Positions 31,176 through 43,594 of a DNA stretch of 64,000 bases are shown here, in pieces. The notes beneath the pieces were generated by a model. It saw only the letters and a list, made by a program, of their open reading frames with translations. It did not search any database and was not told the DNA's origin. The stretch is from Paraspadella gotoi (taxonomy: Eukaryota; Chaetognatha): positions 14,968,999 to 15,032,998 of the forward strand of contig CM119266.1 of NCBI GenBank assembly GCA_051294375.1. The letters run 5' to 3'. The position numbers and the translations under genes are program-made. Positions within the stretch are counted from its first letter, which is position 1. Every line of letters starts with the position of its first letter.

Positions 31176-33131
31176 GCTCTCGAATCTCTCTCTCTCACTC
31201 TCTCGTCTCTCTCTCTCTCTCTCTCTCTTTTCCCCCCCCTCGGAACAAACGACGTCACGCGGAGAGAATTAATCGACGATTAAGACTCAACGTAATTTCA
31301 TTAACTTTCCCCCCCCGTAATTAGAACCTCGTCTCTTCCCCCAGACGGTATTGCCCGGCTTCCCGCCCATTTTCGGGCCGCCCTTTCTCTCCCCCCCTTT
31401 CCTTCTGCCTCATCTAACCCTCACCTTTTCCGCTCCTCACCCTCCATCGCCACCTATCGTCTTCTCGCGAGAGAAATTAAAATCTCGACGCCAAACTTTA
31501 ATCTTTAGATTAAAGACGAAATTTAAGGGGAGAGAGAGAAAATAAAAAAGAAGAATATTTGCCGGATAAATTAAGAAAAAAAAAAGGTTTAAAAAATTTT
31601 ATAAAAAAAAAAGCTCTCTCGCTAAATTTTTCAAAACATTATATCTCGAGATTAAAATTGGATATTTTTTATCTTTTTTTTTTAGTTTTTAATTCGACCG
31701 GGAAGAGAAAGTTTCTCATTAACAAAGGTATTTGGGGTCGTTGGAGAAGGGATTCAAAATGAATACCGATAGACCGAACTGTAAAAAGATAAAATATTTT
31801 AGTTTCAGAAAAAATAAAAAGGGCGATGATGTTTGAAAGAAGATAAAACTCGAGTAAAAACTAAACTGACCACCTAAAAAACATAAAAAAAGAGAAAAAG
31901 GATTTTTCTCATGACGTCGCTTAATTAATTAATGATTATTTTGGAGCGTCTGTTATTGATTTTATATTACTTTGCTCTGGGAAGCATCTGCCGTCAGCGG
32001 CCGCCTCTTTTTGCCGCCAATTTAATTTGTCTTAATTACCTGATGGTGCAAAAATTTGCCTTCTTATTCGTCCCCTTCTTCCTCCACCCCATTTTTATTT
32101 ATTTTTTTTTATCTTTTTTTTTTTTTTTCTTATTTTTCTTTTTCTTTTTTATTTTTGCGTCCAGAATGTTGTCGGAAAATTGACTACCTTCTCTCACATT
32201 TTGCGCCCCAATAAAACTAGTCACCATATTGGTTAAGACTATACTACAATCCTAGCTCACTCATTATGGGGAGGGTCTGCCTTCCATTACCTGATCTTTA
32301 TCCCTGAGTGGGGGATCGTTTCCTTTCGCTCTCTCTCTCTCTCTCTCTCTCTCATCCTCATCTTTCGCGTTCGGTTATTTTCTACCTACCATCATTCTAA
32401 ATTCTTTCAGACTCCTTAAGTAAATTTTAAAAAAAGGTAAAAAAAAGAATTGTTTTCTTTTATGTTTTGTCTCTTGTTTAAATTTTTCGTTGATAATTTT
32501 TTTAGACAATAAATGTTCAGTGACATCTCTTCAAGAATTTTCCTCCTCTGGTACGTTTTTAGGTTTGGAATATTTTATTCCAATTGATAAAATAAAATAG
32601 CCATTATTCTTCTTTTTCGAATTCTTCAGTCTCCTTAAACAGAATCTAAAATCATCTTTTCTTGATTCTTTTTTGTCTAAAATTTATTCATTCCTGTGTA
32701 GAAAAAGCTGTGCCTTTCTATTTTATTCCTCCTTCTCTTCCCTTGCTTCTATTTCTGCTTCTTCTTCATCTCCTTCCTCCTCCTCCTACTTCTCCTCCTC
32801 ATTTTATTTGTTCTCTATTTCTTCATCTCCTGCTCACTCTTTCTCTATTACTGTCCTTCTTCTCCTTCTGTTTTCATTTTCGTCTATCTTCCTCTTCTTT
32901 CATCTTCTTCCTTCTTCTTCTTATCAGTATCTCTGTTTCCGGGAGCTAGGTTTTCTTAATTTCATTTGCATTTTTCGGATTGAGATTTCATTCGGGCGAA
33001 TTTCATGGTTTTTCTCTTTTCCGCATTTCATTAGTTTTCCCTTCGAGTCGCATAATTTTCTTCGCCAGAATTTTGATGAATAAAATGTACTCGTTCGAAA
33101 CAGTCAAAAGTAATTTAAAAAATTAAAAAAT
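30244..33131 (+). repeat. Direct duplication D, copy 2
   Basis: Copy 2 follows copy 1 without spacer. It is about 110 bp shorter overall, with many one-base losses in homopolymers and doublets along its whole length and few clean substitutions. That pattern fits an uncorrected long-read pass of the same locus better than an old tandem duplication. Confidence 0.9.
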
Positions 33132-33485
33132 GTAAAAACTACATAGGAGCTCCTATTCAAAAATTACTCAGAAATTTAACAAAACTACTTCTTGAACCAT
33201 AGCTATTATCGTACAGCTTCAAACAGCATCACAGAACATCGCACAACATTTTCGCATCTCTCGTTTAAAAAAATTCGTATGTAATTAGACAAGAAAGAGG
33301 CTCCTTTGTTCGCTGCGGGTCTGCGCCATATTAGCATAACGATTTCCACTTTCGACTTTTCAAGTTAGGAAATTTTTTTTTTCGGGGGTGTTTTTGAAGC
33401 TTTTTTTTTCTTTCGAGTTAATTAGCGCGGCGTTGCTGCTTTAGCAGCTGTAGATCGCACAAAATGTGTTGCAGATGCAAAGAGA

Positions 33486-33541
<56 letters not shown>

Positions 33542-35562
33542 GAAGAGAGAGCCCGGAATCTCATTAAATGCGAGATTCAAATCCATTCCGAGGTTTTTCT
33601 CTTACCCTCTTTCTGGTCTAAAAAAGCGCGCTCCCGAAAATTCTCCTAATTTGCTGATATTTCTCATTTTCCTTCTCCTTTTTCTTTTGTTCTGCATAGA
33701 ATAGCGTCGCGTTTTGTTGTCACGCTAATGTACTACATTGAGAAGAAACTAATTCCTCTCGATAATTCCCTTTTCAGCGTTTGTTGTTATTTTTCGTGTC
33801 GAAGGAGGAGCCGGCCGCTCCGGTGGTCCTTTTGTTTGCGTCTCTCGAAATGAATAATTTCCTCGATTATGTATAAAAATTCTCGCGAACCTTTGTTTTG
33901 AATCCCTCTCTCGCTCTCTCGCTCTCTCTGTCATTCTTTCTCTCGGGATTTTATTTCTCGATCAAGTATTTTGTGTCAAAAGGCAGAGACCCAAGTCTCG
34001 CTCGTTTACGTACATTAATTCACATAAATTCACATGCTAAATATCTGTTACGATTGTTAAGTTTTTTGAGGAGTTTTCTTGTTACTTGCCCTTTGTCTGC
34101 AAACTTCCATACTTTACTCATTATCTACTCACTTACTTCATTTGAGGAAAAAAATTACTGCTTTGTAACGCCTCTTTTGTTTGCTTTTTTCTCTTTTAGT
34201 TCATTGCTAGTCTCATCACTTCTTTTCATCTCACCCTCTTTATATTTCCCTTTCTCTGTTCCTCTCCAACGCCTCTCCTCTCCCCCTTTTTTCCTTCATT
34301 CCATCCTCTCATTTCGAAATCAGGTTTTTTTTTTATCTTCCTCCTCATCCAAAATTCAAGCTCGACTCTTGATTCTTGAGTGAAACTGTGAAAGATTCAA
34401 TTCTGGTTTCCGTCACAGCATCGTCGTCGTCGTCGTCGTCGTCGCGACCAATTTTCGTTATGACGCCGTGAATATTTCACGAGGCCGTGATTCATTTTCG
34501 TCGCCGCGTATCGTAAGAACTTAACGCGTCGCCTTTTGAAGCTGAGGGCGTCGGGCGTAAAGCGATATCGCTCTATTGGAAGGTTTAAGCGCGATATATA
34601 TATATATATATATATACGTACGTACTAGTATCGCTTCAATAAAAACCTTCGTCAGCGAGTATATTTGTTTTTCTTCCTCTATTTCTTTTTTTTGTCAAGT
34701 TGTTAGACGATTAAAAAAAAGATGCTTCTCTTTCTCGATTCTTTCCCCTGAAGAATGAGCTGGGAATTTTTTCCATATTTTTAGGGATTGCCTCCCCCAG
34801 AACCCGTAGCCACGCCCCCGCCTAAAAAAAAAGGACGCCGCGATGCGGACCGGCGCTCTTTGATGATGGATTATCTCGTTTCGGCGCCGCTTCTGGGACA
34901 TCAACATCTTATCTTAATGACGCCCGTTGAGAAATTTCAGATGGCTGAGAGCTTTTTTTTTTGTTCGCTATTTCAGGTTTCTGCTTGTATTCCTGCTCTC
35001 CCTCTGCAGTCTTCCTGCTCGCTCTCTCTCTCGTGCTCTGCTCCTGCTGCTCTCTCTGGCGTTCTCTATCTCGTCTCTCTCTTTCTTTCTCTCTCACTTT
35101 TCTCCTTTCTCTTTCTCTTCCCTCCCTTTCCCCATCTCGCTGCTAATGGCACCTTCATTACCCTTCTGTCATGGCCACTGGTGGTCATTAGACGGCAGGC
35201 CCAGGAACAATACTCTCATTTGCATATCAAAGTAAGCGAATTCTTTCCCAACGGCAGCCACTTAGCTTTTATTTCGTCCCTTAAGTGTGATTTGGGCCTT
35301 TTCTTTTCCTACTGGTTCACTGTAATTTGTATATGGTTTACATATACTTAATTCAAGACATCTAAACTTTGTCACTTGTAGTTGAAGAAAAGAAAGGTTG
35401 CCGACTTTGATATGGGATTGAAAAAAAAGGATTTTAGTGTAGAAAAACGACAATTGACGGGTCTGTTTTTAACTTTAATTACTGTATATTTAAAAAAAAA
35501 ATTTAAATCTGCACCATCTTTCCTAACGCACAAGCGAAAGAACTCGCACATGGGTCCCCACA

Positions 35563-35597
<35 letters not shown>

Positions 35598-35669
35598 TCA
35601 CTCCCTCGCCCGGCCTTTGGTTCATCGAACGGGACCTACAAAAATTTTTCGCGCCCCCTTTCCCGCCCG
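33132..35669. other. Unique non-coding interval with several microsatellites
   Basis: No supported gene. It holds (GA)n at 33480-33551, pyrimidine-rich sequence at 34170-34370, (TCG)n at 34420-34444, (TA)n at 34594-34616 and (CGCA)n at 35561-35597. A Pro/Lys-rich open frame starts near 34790, but its exon borders are not convincing. Confidence 0.55.
35561..35597. repeat. (CGCA)n microsatellite
   Basis: About nine CGCA units, 70 bp upstream of a 25-N gap. Confidence 0.95.
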
Positions 35670-35694
35670 NNNNNNNNNNNNNNNNNNNNNNNNN
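35670..35694. other. Assembly gap, 25 N
   Basis: Its right flank (TTTACTCCCCCTTCTT) is the same as the right flank of the gap at 40011-40035. Confidence 0.97.
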
Positions 35695-37162
35695 TTTACT
35701 CCCCCTTCTTGAACGGCAGTCGCATCGTACTGGCGGTACGAAATACAACGACGCGCTCATACAAGCAGAACCTTTCTAATGGTCCGGGACGTAATCAGCG
35801 GAGATAGTTAGATTAGTGCCGCTCATCGCTGCTCGCTCTTGCTTCGAAATTGGTGCCGGCCCAATTCATCCGTGACCAGCCGTCCATAAAGACAAACGCA
35901 CCATGACGAACGACGACGACGACGACGACGGCCGATCGTAACTCAATCGTCGTGTTCGACACGTAAAAAACCAAAACGCGTCTTTTGTTTGCGTGGACCG
36001 GTCACTTCCCTGTTATTAAAAAATCTCTCTTTGCTTCTCCGCTCATTCCCCCGCGTTTCCTCGGTTCGTCCTTTCCTCTTTTCCCCTTGAAATCCGTCCC
36101 AAAATTTCTTTCTGTTATAAAATTCTTCGAAATTCCTCTCTCTCTCTCTCTCTCTCGTCTCTCTCTCCTCTCTCTCGTCTCTCTCTCTCATTCATAGAGA
36201 TTTTCGCTTCCTGCGTGTCGACGTATGACGTTCTCCATTCTCTATTCTAAATTTTTTTTTTTTCATTTTCTCCCTTATAACATCCCTTCTTTCTCCCACT
36301 TTCCCTTATTTTTGTATTTATTCTTTTCTTCTATCTTTCAATTTCCTCCTTTTTTTCGCTATTATTTATTAAGATTGCTTCATAAGAAAACGGGATAATT
36401 ACTCTTCCCATGATCGAAAGGAAGCGAGAATCTGAGACAATGAATAGATAAGGCAAGATACACCAGATACACGCAGAACGAAAAGAATAAAAGACGAAGG
36501 CGAAATGCAACTATCTGTCGGTGGTGTGTCGCTCTCTCTTTCTCCTTCTCTCCTTCCACTATTGTCATTAATTGTCAAATTGTCTTTTTTATTTCAGAAA
36601 AAAAAAAAAAAAAAAAAAATCCTTCCCTCCCAACTTGGCCCACTCCTTCTCTGCCACTCCCCGAAACGTTTTTTTTTGTTTCAAATTCGAGAAGTATCCA
36701 CTATGAATTCATCGCCAATTAATGTTCCTTTGGGGACCTATCAGGAATGAGAGAGACCAAAAAGAATTAAGAAATCGAGGATAGAGGGAATTTTTGTAGG
36801 AGGGAAAGAGAGGAGGGAGATAGAGACAGGAATAGAGAGAGATTACAAAATAAAGCAATTTAGAGCGTGTTTGTTTAAAAAATTACAAAAATAAATCAAA
36901 TAAAGTTTATAAAGAGAAAATTCAATGAGCTTTTTTTTTCGCACATATCGGCGGAACATCATTTTTTTCCATAAGTCGAACTTTCCGCCAAGAGTTCAAC
37001 GGAAATTCATATTGAAACAATTTTTTTTTTCATTTTTCGCCATCTTTCCAACTTGATGAAAGGAATTAATTTTTTGATTTCTTTCCTATAATTTAATATT
37101 CGGGAAATTTTTTTTTTCCTTCACAACCCTGGAAAGAATTCTCACTTTCTTTTTACCCTCCT
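35695..37162 (+). repeat. Block A, copy 1
   Basis: About 1.47 kb that looks identical, at a constant offset of 4341, to 40036-41503; an inverted, noisy copy lies at 41788-43322. It contains a short CGA run, a CT tract (about 36136-36190) and poly-A (about 36599-36619). Homology continues in degraded form to about 37370. Small frames in it are identical in the second copy, but none resembles a gene. Confidence 0.92.
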
Positions 37163-37368
37163 TTCTCTCTCTCTCCCCTCTCTCTCTCTCATCCTCTCTC
37201 TCTCTCCTTCTCTCAATCTCTCTCTGTCTCTGGTTTTACGTTGAGTCTTAAAACCAAAAAGCCTCGATATTGGTTTGACGTGGTTTCATTAACTTGAGGA
37301 TTAATGAAGGAAAAAAAATTTTGAAACACGACGCCTGCCACAAGGCGGAGTTTTTAATGAATCGATGT

Positions 37369-37379
37369 AGAGAGAGAGA

Positions 37380-37443
<64 letters not shown>

Positions 37444-37444
37444 C
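37369..37444. repeat. (GA)n tract between blocks A and B
   Basis: Interrupted GA run that marks the A/B border. Confidence 0.9.
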
Positions 37445-38661
37445 GAGAAGAATGAGGCCAGTTTGCCATTCCGGAATCCATTTAATGGCCAAGGATCTCG
37501 GATTCATTATTACATGCAAAAAATAAACTTCGTTTACAATAAATATCAATGATACAGTCGCTTTGCATATTTCAATAATTTTCAGGATCAAAGGAAATAC
37601 CTTTGAAAAAATAACAACAACACGCCGACGACACGATAACGGACAGATTCAAAAAACAAACATCCTTCCTCGTTTTACGTTTTTTTTTTCTTTTCTTCGC
37701 ATCCGAAGACAAAACCGTTGTTAATTATTACTAGAGCTGAAAAACTTATAAGTATTAATTTGCCTTTTTTAATCATTATCCTGCTTCGTTTGGAAAAATA
37801 GGATGTAGCTGCAAAAGATAATAAGGACGCAGGGAGAACGATTCCTCTCTCATCTCCTCTCTCTCTCTTTGGTTCGGTTTTTTTTAATTCTGTTTTTTGT
37901 TCGTTTTTACTTTTGTTCTTTTTTCGTTCTTCTGAGGGGCGAAACAACATAACAACGGAGGCGAGGAAGCGAACAACAACCCGAAGGCTTCGCGGAATGG
38001 AGACCAAAAAGACGAACAGGGTTGTTTTTATTCCGGTTTCTCATCACAACAAACTAATTTGACACGAATGAAATGAAAAAAAAAGATTGTTGCAGAAACG
38101 AATTTTTCAGATTAGAGGCGGCTTTGAGCGAACAGTTTATACTAAATATTGCGATGTAGGCCTTCACATAGCATAGTTAAGTATTACATTTTATGTCCCC
38201 AAGTAAATCTGTTTTCAATCATCGTGAACAAGTGCGCTGAAAAAAGCCAGGACGTCATTGATATTTCGTTAAAAAGTTAAATTATCAAAAAAAATTTAAG
38301 ATATAACAAAATATCCTTTTTTGACAAGATGTAATTCTGGCCCGTAACCAATCAGATCAACCGTTATTTCCATATCACGGCCCCTTTTCTTACTTCTTTA
38401 TCCTTTCAGACAAAGAGATGAGAGAAGAAGAGAGAGAGATGAGAGAGAGGAGAGGAGAGAGAGAGAGACGGAGAGAGAGAACGAGCAGAGGAGAGAGAGA
38501 CGTTTCCCCAGTCGGTCTCGCTCTCGCGTAGAGAAGCCAAGAGAAAAGAAAGGCTCCGTTTTCTTCTCGGCTTTAAACTCGAGTGCGCGGCCAATTCCGT
38601 AACGGTCGACACTACCTTTGCGTTAGTGAAGCCGTAAAATTTGTGTCGCGGGAGGCGTCAC
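37445..38661 (+). repeat. Block B, left arm of palindrome
   Basis: About 1.2 kb repeated in inverted orientation at 38763-40010. Landmarks: CGGAATCCATTTAATGGCCA (37472), the poly-T near 37680, CAAGATGTAATTCTGGCCCG (38326) and CGTTAGTGAAGCCGTAAAAT (38620). Near the centre it becomes CpG-rich. No gene is seen. Confidence 0.88.
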
Positions 38662-38762
38662 CGGAAAACGGGTCACGGTCGAGCGTAGGCGAGACGATGG
38701 CGAGGCAGACACTGTGGGGCGGGGAGAACGGAGGGGGGGGGGTAGAGGAGGCGATAAAAGCG
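38662..38762. other. Loop of the B palindrome
   Basis: About 100 bp of GC-rich unique sequence with a G run of about nine bases (near 38738). I see no match to a sequencing hairpin adapter. Confidence 0.7.
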
Positions 38763-39975
38763 GGCCCCGCGACACAAATTTTACGGCTTCACTAACGCAA
38801 AGAGTAGTGTCGACGCGTTACGAGATTGCGCGCACTCGAGTAAAGCCGAGAAGAAAACGGAGCCTTTCTTTTTCCTTGGCTTCTCTACGCGAGAGCGAGN
38901 NNNNNNNNNNNNNNNNNNNNNNNNNNNNNNNNNNNNNNNNNNNNNNNNNNNNNNNNNNNNNNNNNNNNNNNNNNNNNNNNNNNNNNNNNNNNNNNNNNNN
39001 NNNNNNNNNNNNNNNNNNNNNNNNNNNNNNNNNNNNNNNNNNNNNNNNNNNNNNNNNNNNNNNNNNNNNNNNNNNNNNNNNNNNNNNNNNNNNNNGTGAT
39101 ATGGAAATAACGGTGATCTTGATTGCGTACGGGCCAGAAATTACATCTTGTCAAAAAGGATATTTTTTTATCTTAAATTTTTTGATATTTACTTTTTAAC
39201 GAAATATCAATGACGTCCTGGCTTTTTTCAGCGCACTTGTTCACGATGAAAACAGATTTACTTGGGACAAAAAATGTAATACTATACTATGCTAAGTGAA
39301 CCTACATCGCAATATTATAGTATAAAACTGTTCGCCCAACCGCCTCTAATCTGAAAATTCGTTTCTGCCAACAATTTTTTTTTCATTTTCATTCGTTCAA
39401 ATTAGTTTTGTTTTGATGAGAACCGGAATAAAAACAGTTCGTCTTTTGGTCTCCATCCGCGAAGCCTTCGGGTTGTTTTTCGCTTCCTCGCCTCGTTGTT
39501 CATTTGTTTCGCCCTCAGAAGAACGAAAAAGAACAAAAGTAAAAACGAAACAAAAACAGAATTAAAAAAAACCGAACAAAGAGAGAGAGAGAGAGAGAGA
39601 GAGGAATCGTTTCTCCCGCGTCCTTATTATCTTTTTCAGCTCATCCTATTTTCCAAACGAAGCAGATAATGGCAAAATTAATACTTATAAGTTTTTCGCT
39701 CAGTAATAATTAAAACGGTTTTGTCTTCGGATGGAAGAAAAAGAAAAAAAAAACGATAAACGAGGAAGGATGTTTGTTTTGAATCTCGTCGTTATCGTCG
39801 TCGTCGTTGTTGTTGTTATTTTTTCAAGTATTTCCTTTGATCCGAAAATTATAAATATGCAAAGCGACTGTAATCATGAATATTTATTTGTAAACGAAGT
39901 TTTACTTTTTGCATGAATAATGAATCCGAGATCCTTGCCATTAAATGGATTTCCGGAATGGCAACTGGCCTTCAT

Positions 39976-40010
<35 letters not shown>
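38763..40010 (-). repeat. Block B, inverted arm
   Basis: Reverse complement of block B with small indels. The 196-N gap at 38900-39095 replaces the part holding B's GA cluster (about 38405-38500). It ends in a CT tract at the next 25-N gap. Confidence 0.88.
38900..39095. other. Assembly gap, 196 N
   Basis: Sits where the inverted arm should carry the GA-rich cluster present in the left arm. Confidence 0.97.
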
Positions 40011-40035
40011 NNNNNNNNNNNNNNNNNNNNNNNNN
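40011..40035. other. Assembly gap, 25 N
   Basis: Directly after a perfect CT run and directly before the second copy of block A. Confidence 0.97.
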
Positions 40036-41713
40036 TTTACTCCCCCTTCTTGAACGGCAGTCGCATCGTACTGGCGGTACGAAATACAACGACGCGCTCA
40101 TACAAGCAGAACCTTTCTAATGGTCCGGGACGTAATCAGCGGAGATAGTTAGATTAGTGCCGCTCATCGCTGCTCGCTCTTGCTTCGAAATTGGTGCCGG
40201 CCCAATTCATCCGTGACCAGCCGTCCATAAAGACAAACGCACCATGACGAACGACGACGACGACGACGACGGCCGATCGTAACTCAATCGTCGTGTTCGA
40301 CACGTAAAAAACCAAAACGCGTCTTTTGTTTGCGTGGACCGGTCACTTCCCTGTTATTAAAAAATCTCTCTTTGCTTCTCCGCTCATTCCCCCGCGTTTC
40401 CTCGGTTCGTCCTTTCCTCTTTTCCCCTTGAAATCCGTCCCAAAATTTCTTTCTGTTATAAAATTCTTCGAAATTCCTCTCTCTCTCTCTCTCTCTCGTC
40501 TCTCTCTCCTCTCTCTCGTCTCTCTCTCTCATTCATAGAGATTTTCGCTTCCTGCGTGTCGACGTATGACGTTCTCCATTCTCTATTCTAAATTTTTTTT
40601 TTTTCATTTTCTCCCTTATAACATCCCTTCTTTCTCCCACTTTCCCTTATTTTTGTATTTATTCTTTTCTTCTATCTTTCAATTTCCTCCTTTTTTTCGC
40701 TATTATTTATTAAGATTGCTTCATAAGAAAACGGGATAATTACTCTTCCCATGATCGAAAGGAAGCGAGAATCTGAGACAATGAATAGATAAGGCAAGAT
40801 ACACCAGATACACGCAGAACGAAAAGAATAAAAGACGAAGGCGAAATGCAACTATCTGTCGGTGGTGTGTCGCTCTCTCTTTCTCCTTCTCTCCTTCCAC
40901 TATTGTCATTAATTGTCAAATTGTCTTTTTTATTTCAGAAAAAAAAAAAAAAAAAAAAAATCCTTCCCTCCCAACTTGGCCCACTCCTTCTCTGCCACTC
41001 CCCGAAACGTTTTTTTTTGTTTCAAATTCGAGAAGTATCCACTATGAATTCATCGCCAATTAATGTTCCTTTGGGGACCTATCAGGAATGAGAGAGACCA
41101 AAAAGAATTAAGAAATCGAGGATAGAGGGAATTTTTGTAGGAGGGAAAGAGAGGAGGGAGATAGAGACAGGAATAGAGAGAGATTACAAAATAAAGCAAT
41201 TTAGAGCGTGTTTGTTTAAAAAATTACAAAAATAAATCAAATAAAGTTTATAAAGAGAAAATTCAATGAGCTTTTTTTTTCGCACATATCGGCGGAACAT
41301 CATTTTTTTCCATAAGTCGAACTTTCCGCCAAGAGTTCAACGGAAATTCATATTGAAACAATTTTTTTTTTCATTTTTCGCCATCTTTCCAACTTGATGA
41401 AAGGAATTAATTTTTTGATTTCTTTCCTATAATTTAATATTCGGGAAATTTTTTTTTTCCTTCACAACCCTGGAAAGAATTCTCACTTTCTTTTTACCCT
41501 CCTTCTCTTCTCTCCCCTCTCTCTCATCTCATCCTCTCTTGTCTTCTCTCTTCCTCTCATCTCTCTCTCTCTCTCTGGTTTTACGTTGAGTCTTATAAAA
41601 CCAAAGCCTCGATGATTGTTTGACGCTGTTTCATTAACTTGAGGATAATGAAGGAAAAAAATTTGGGAAACACGAACGTCTTCCGACAAGGCGGAGTTTT
41701 AATGAAATCGATG
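40036..41713 (+). repeat. Block A, copy 2
   Basis: Looks identical to copy 1 up to about 41503. From there it follows copy 1 with many indels through the GGTTTTACGTTGAGTC stretch to the GA tract at 41714. Confidence 0.92.
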
Positions 41714-41744
41714 TGAGAGAAGAGAGAGGAGAAGAGAGAGAGAA

Positions 41745-41790
<46 letters not shown>
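41714..41790. repeat. (GA)n tract at the turn of the A palindrome
   Basis: The left arm enters this GA tract from one side; the right arm leaves it as the reverse complement of the CT tract that ends block A. The inversion therefore occurs inside a simple repeat. Confidence 0.85.
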
Positions 41791-41792
<2 letters not shown>

Positions 41793-42659
41793 GGGTAAAA
41801 AGAAAGTGAGTAAATTCTTTCCAGGGTTGTGAAGGAAAAAAAATTTTCGAATATTAAATTATAGGAAAGAAATCAAAAATTAATTCCTTTCATCAAGTTG
41901 GAAAGATGGAAAAATGAAAAATTGTTCAATATGAATTCCGTTGAACTCTTGGCGGAAAAGTTCGACTTTGGAAAAAAAATGTGTTCCGATATGTGCGAGA
42001 AAAAAAAGATCATTGAATTTTTTCTTTATAAACTTTACATGATTTATTTTGTAATTTTTTAAACAAACACGCTCTAAATTGCTTTATTTTGTAATCTCTC
42101 TCTATTCCTGTCTCTATCTCCCTCTCTCTTTCCCCTCCTAACAAAAATCCCTCTTATCTCGATTTCTAATTCTTTTTGTCTCTCTCCATTCCTGATGAGG
42201 TCCCAAAGGAACATTAATGGCGATGAATTCAGGATATTCTCGAATTTGAAACAAAAAAACGTTTCGGGGGAGATGGAGAGAAGGAGTGGCCAAGTGGGAG
42301 GGAAGGAGAAAAGAGAGAGCGACACACACACAGATATTCATCTCGCTCTTCGTCTTTTTTCGTTTCTGCGTGTATCTGTGTATCTGTTGCCTTTCTATTC
42401 AGATTTCTCGCTTCCTTTCGATATGGGAAGAGTAATATCCCGTTTTCTTATGAAGCAATGCTAATAAATTAAAAGCGAAAAAAGGAGAAATGAAGATAGA
42501 AGGAAAAGAAGTAAATAAAAATAAGGGAAAGTGGGAGAAAGAAGGGATGATCGAAAGAATTTAGAATTGATAATAACAGGAATTGGGACGATTTTTCAAG
42601 GGGAGGGAAAAAAGAAAAAAGAGAAAGAAAAGACGGAACGAGAAACGTGGGGATGATGA

Positions 42660-42962
42660 TGAGCCGGAGAGAGAGCGGGGAATGAAACTGAGAGAGCGGA
42701 GCCGCGGAAGGAAGGAGAATTGAGGCAGCGGAGAGGCAAACGTCGGGAGGAGTGAGGAACGGGAAATGAGCGGAAGATAGCCGAGGAAGGGAATGAGGCG
42801 GAGAGAGAGGGGAATGAGGGAACAGGGGAATGAGCGGCGGGGAATGGTTGAATTGACGCGGGAGGAGAGGAGTACGCGGGAAGAGCACCGTCGGGAATGG
42901 GAAATGGGAATGAGCGGAGAAGACGCGGAACGCGAAGGGGAATTTGAGCGGAGAGAAGCAGA
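42660..42962. repeat. Degenerate GGAATGAGCGG minisatellite
   Basis: The motif GGGGAATGAGCGG and its variants recur about six to eight times. In the two forward copies of block A the matching place (around 36042 and 40383, reverse strand) has it once. The stretch stops at the 25-N gap. Confidence 0.65.
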
Positions 42963-42987
42963 NNNNNNNNNNNNNNNNNNNNNNNNN
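42963..42987. other. Assembly gap, 25 N
   Basis: At the end of the degenerate minisatellite; the flank resumes with the same CGGAGA motif. Confidence 0.97.
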
Positions 42988-43424
42988 CGGAGAGACGCGA
43001 AGAGAGATTTTTTAATAACAGGAAGTGACGTCACGCAAACAAAAGACGCGTTTTTGGTTTTTACGTGTCGACACGACATGAGTTACGATCGGCGTCGTCG
43101 TCGTCGTCATCGTCGTCATGGTGCGTTTGTCTTTATGGACGCGGTCACGGTGAATGGCCGAGCCAATTCGAAGCAAGAGCGAGAGCGAGAGACGGCAACA
43201 ATCTAACGCATCTCGCTGATTACGTCCGGACGATCATGGAAAGGGTTGTACGAGCGTCCGTTTGTATTTCGTACGCAGTTACGATGCGACCCATGGCCGT
43301 TAAGAAGCAGGGGGAGTAAAGGGGAAAGTGGCAAATTTCGGTCTCAAGACCATTTCGGTTTCGTTTGGAAAAGAGGCCAATCTGCCAACCGCCCCCTCCT
43401 TTTCTTTTCGACTCCTGTCCCAAT

Positions 43425-43434
43425 NNNNNNNNNN
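43425..43434. other. Assembly gap, 10 N
   Basis: The only 10-N gap, which suggests a different scaffolding step from the 25-N gaps. Confidence 0.97.
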
Positions 43435-43594
43435 GGAAAATAAAAAGGATTTTACGATTTTCGGCATCGACGAACTTTCATTCACATCCATTTTTATCCA
43501 TTTTCTCGCGAAGGAAGACGAAAAATTTCTCGCGAGCCACTTTTGAGGAGAAGATCTCTGTCTCTCTCTTCTCTCTCTCTCTCTCTCACTCACC

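Larger units (their letters stand above)
41791..43322 (-). repeat. Block A, inverted copy
   Basis: Reverse complement of block A with heavy indel noise, starting AAGGAGGGTAAAAAGAAAGT and ending CAGGGGGAGTAAA. It lacks the internal CT tract and instead carries a 300-bp degenerate repeat (42660-42962) and a 25-N gap. Confidence 0.85.

Noticed and set aside
34788-34930. Pro/Lys-rich frame that could be an internal exon
   Set aside because: A weak acceptor can be proposed upstream, but no donor follows and the peptide matches nothing I know.
38662-38762. Sequencing hairpin adapter in the palindrome loop
   Set aside because: A loose GGAGG resemblance only; the loop is GC-rich genomic-looking sequence without the adapter's characteristic AAC triplet run.
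42660-42962. CRISPR-like array
   Set aside because: Units are degenerate and contiguous, without regular spacers, and the genome is eukaryotic.
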